Shown: positions 52,806 through 53,069 of the stretch, piece by piece
Layout of the letters: each line of letters begins with the position of its first letter
Numbering within the stretch: position 1 is the first letter of the stretch
Assembly: GCA_003818285.1 (NCBI GenBank)
Contig: RPRB01000014.1
Span: 1 to 53,069, forward strand
DNA length: 53,069 nt
Direction of reading: 5' to 3'
From: Myxococcaceae bacterium
Lineage (GTDB): Bacteria; Myxococcota; Myxococcia; Myxococcales; Myxococcaceae
Notes under the pieces: generated by a model
The model's input: the letters and a program-made list of their open reading frames with translations, nothing else
Told to the model about the DNA's origin: nothing
The model's database searches: none
Position numbers and translations under genes: made by a program

Positions 52806-53069
52806 ATGCGAAAGTCAGCAGCAGTGCTCGCGCTCGTCCTGGGCGCGGGCGCAGCGTGGGCGCTCACCCCGGGAGACCGGGTCTACGTGCGTGGGCGCGA
52901 CGTGGCCATCCTCCAGAGCACCGCGACCAACGCGGCGACCCTGGTCAAGCTCCAGCCCGGTGACGCCGTGGTGTGGCGCGGCGCCGACAAGAAGAAGCCG
53001 ACCTGGCACCGGGTGGAGACAGCCGGGAAGAGCGGCTTCGTCTACTTCGCCAACCTGTCCACCACTCCG
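52806..53069 (+). CDS. Secreted SH3-like domain protein, 3' truncated by window edge
   Basis: The ATG at 52806 follows GGAGG; 88 codons are seen before the window ends. It starts with a signal peptide (MRKSAAVLALVLGAGAAWA). The next part reads LTPGDRVYVRGRDVAILQSTATNAATLVKLQPGDAVVWRG, then TWHRVETAGKSGFVYFANL, which fits a bacterial SH3 domain (the W-x-x-V and G-x-V-Y-x-N strand ends). Such proteins act in the envelope and often bind cell-wall peptides. It lies 31 bases downstream of the cyclase gene. Confidence 0.8.
   Translation, partial: MRKSAAVLALVLGAGAAWALTPGDRVYVRGRDVAILQSTATNAATLVKLQPGDAVVWRGADKKKPTWHRVETAGKSGFVYFANLSTTP

Overview
The window is a gene-dense, high-GC stretch (roughly two-thirds G+C, strong G/C third-codon bias) of a Gram-negative chromosome. 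Three things point to the Myxococcota (former Deltaproteobacteria): many predicted lipoproteins, several c-type cytochromes, and a bacterial sterol pathway of the type known from myxobacteria. This placement is inference from gene content; no rRNA, tRNA or ribosomal protein marker lies in the window. No CRISPR array, prophage, integron or intact insertion sequence was seen.

Layout. (1) 1-3968: the end of an RND efflux adaptor gene and a full RND pump. (2) 4148-6654: a periplasmic truncated haemoglobin with lower GC than its surroundings, then an AmmeMemoRadiSam pair (radical SAM enzyme and Memo protein). (3) 6651-10529: a secreted S33 peptidase, a LytTR regulator remnant, a PKD/haem lipoprotein, dnaJ and a small unknown gene. 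(4) 10614-14148: an MsbA-like ABC exporter, two unknown genes and a GNAT acetyltransferase, tightly packed and closed by a hairpin. (5) 14366-16842: a two-gene unit of a beta-helix lipoprotein and a diheme cytochrome, resembling the SO_2929/SO_2930 pair of unknown function. (6) 16991-24816: an MMPL transporter, a GT2/GT21 glycosyltransferase, and squalene epoxidase, squalene synthase and oxidosqualene cyclase. (7) 24936-29408: tandem M3 metallopeptidase lipoproteins, then a convergent di-haem oxidoreductase. (8) 29412-39158: mostly minus-strand genes (lipoprotein, small coiled-coil protein, GYD protein, RapA-like helicase, amidohydrolase, ABC1 kinase) with one plus-strand zinc alcohol dehydrogenase. 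(9) 39230-43506: a DprE1/DprE2-like pair, an ArsR-type regulator with an AHSA1 partner, and a DUF1440-like membrane protein. (10) 43713-53069: membrane pyrophosphatase, a lipoprotein, a hydrolase, ribonuclease Z, a repeat-bearing intergenic region, a small lipoprotein, a CHASE2 adenylate cyclase and the start of an SH3-domain protein.

The most coherent system is the sterol block. Squalene synthase makes squalene, the flavoprotein would epoxidise it, and the cyclase carries the DCTAE motif of oxidosqualene cyclases instead of the DxDD motif of hopene cyclases. The cyclase also has Tyr316, His382 and Ile386 at the three positions that separate cycloartenol synthases from lanosterol synthases. 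The MMPL transporter and glycosyltransferase run into this block and could export or modify the sterol or another membrane lipid; that link is inference. Other leads are the beta-helix/diheme pair, the AmmeMemoRadiSam pair without an adjacent AMMECR1 gene, and a 40-bp hairpin repeat present at two loci about 8 kb apart in opposite orientations.
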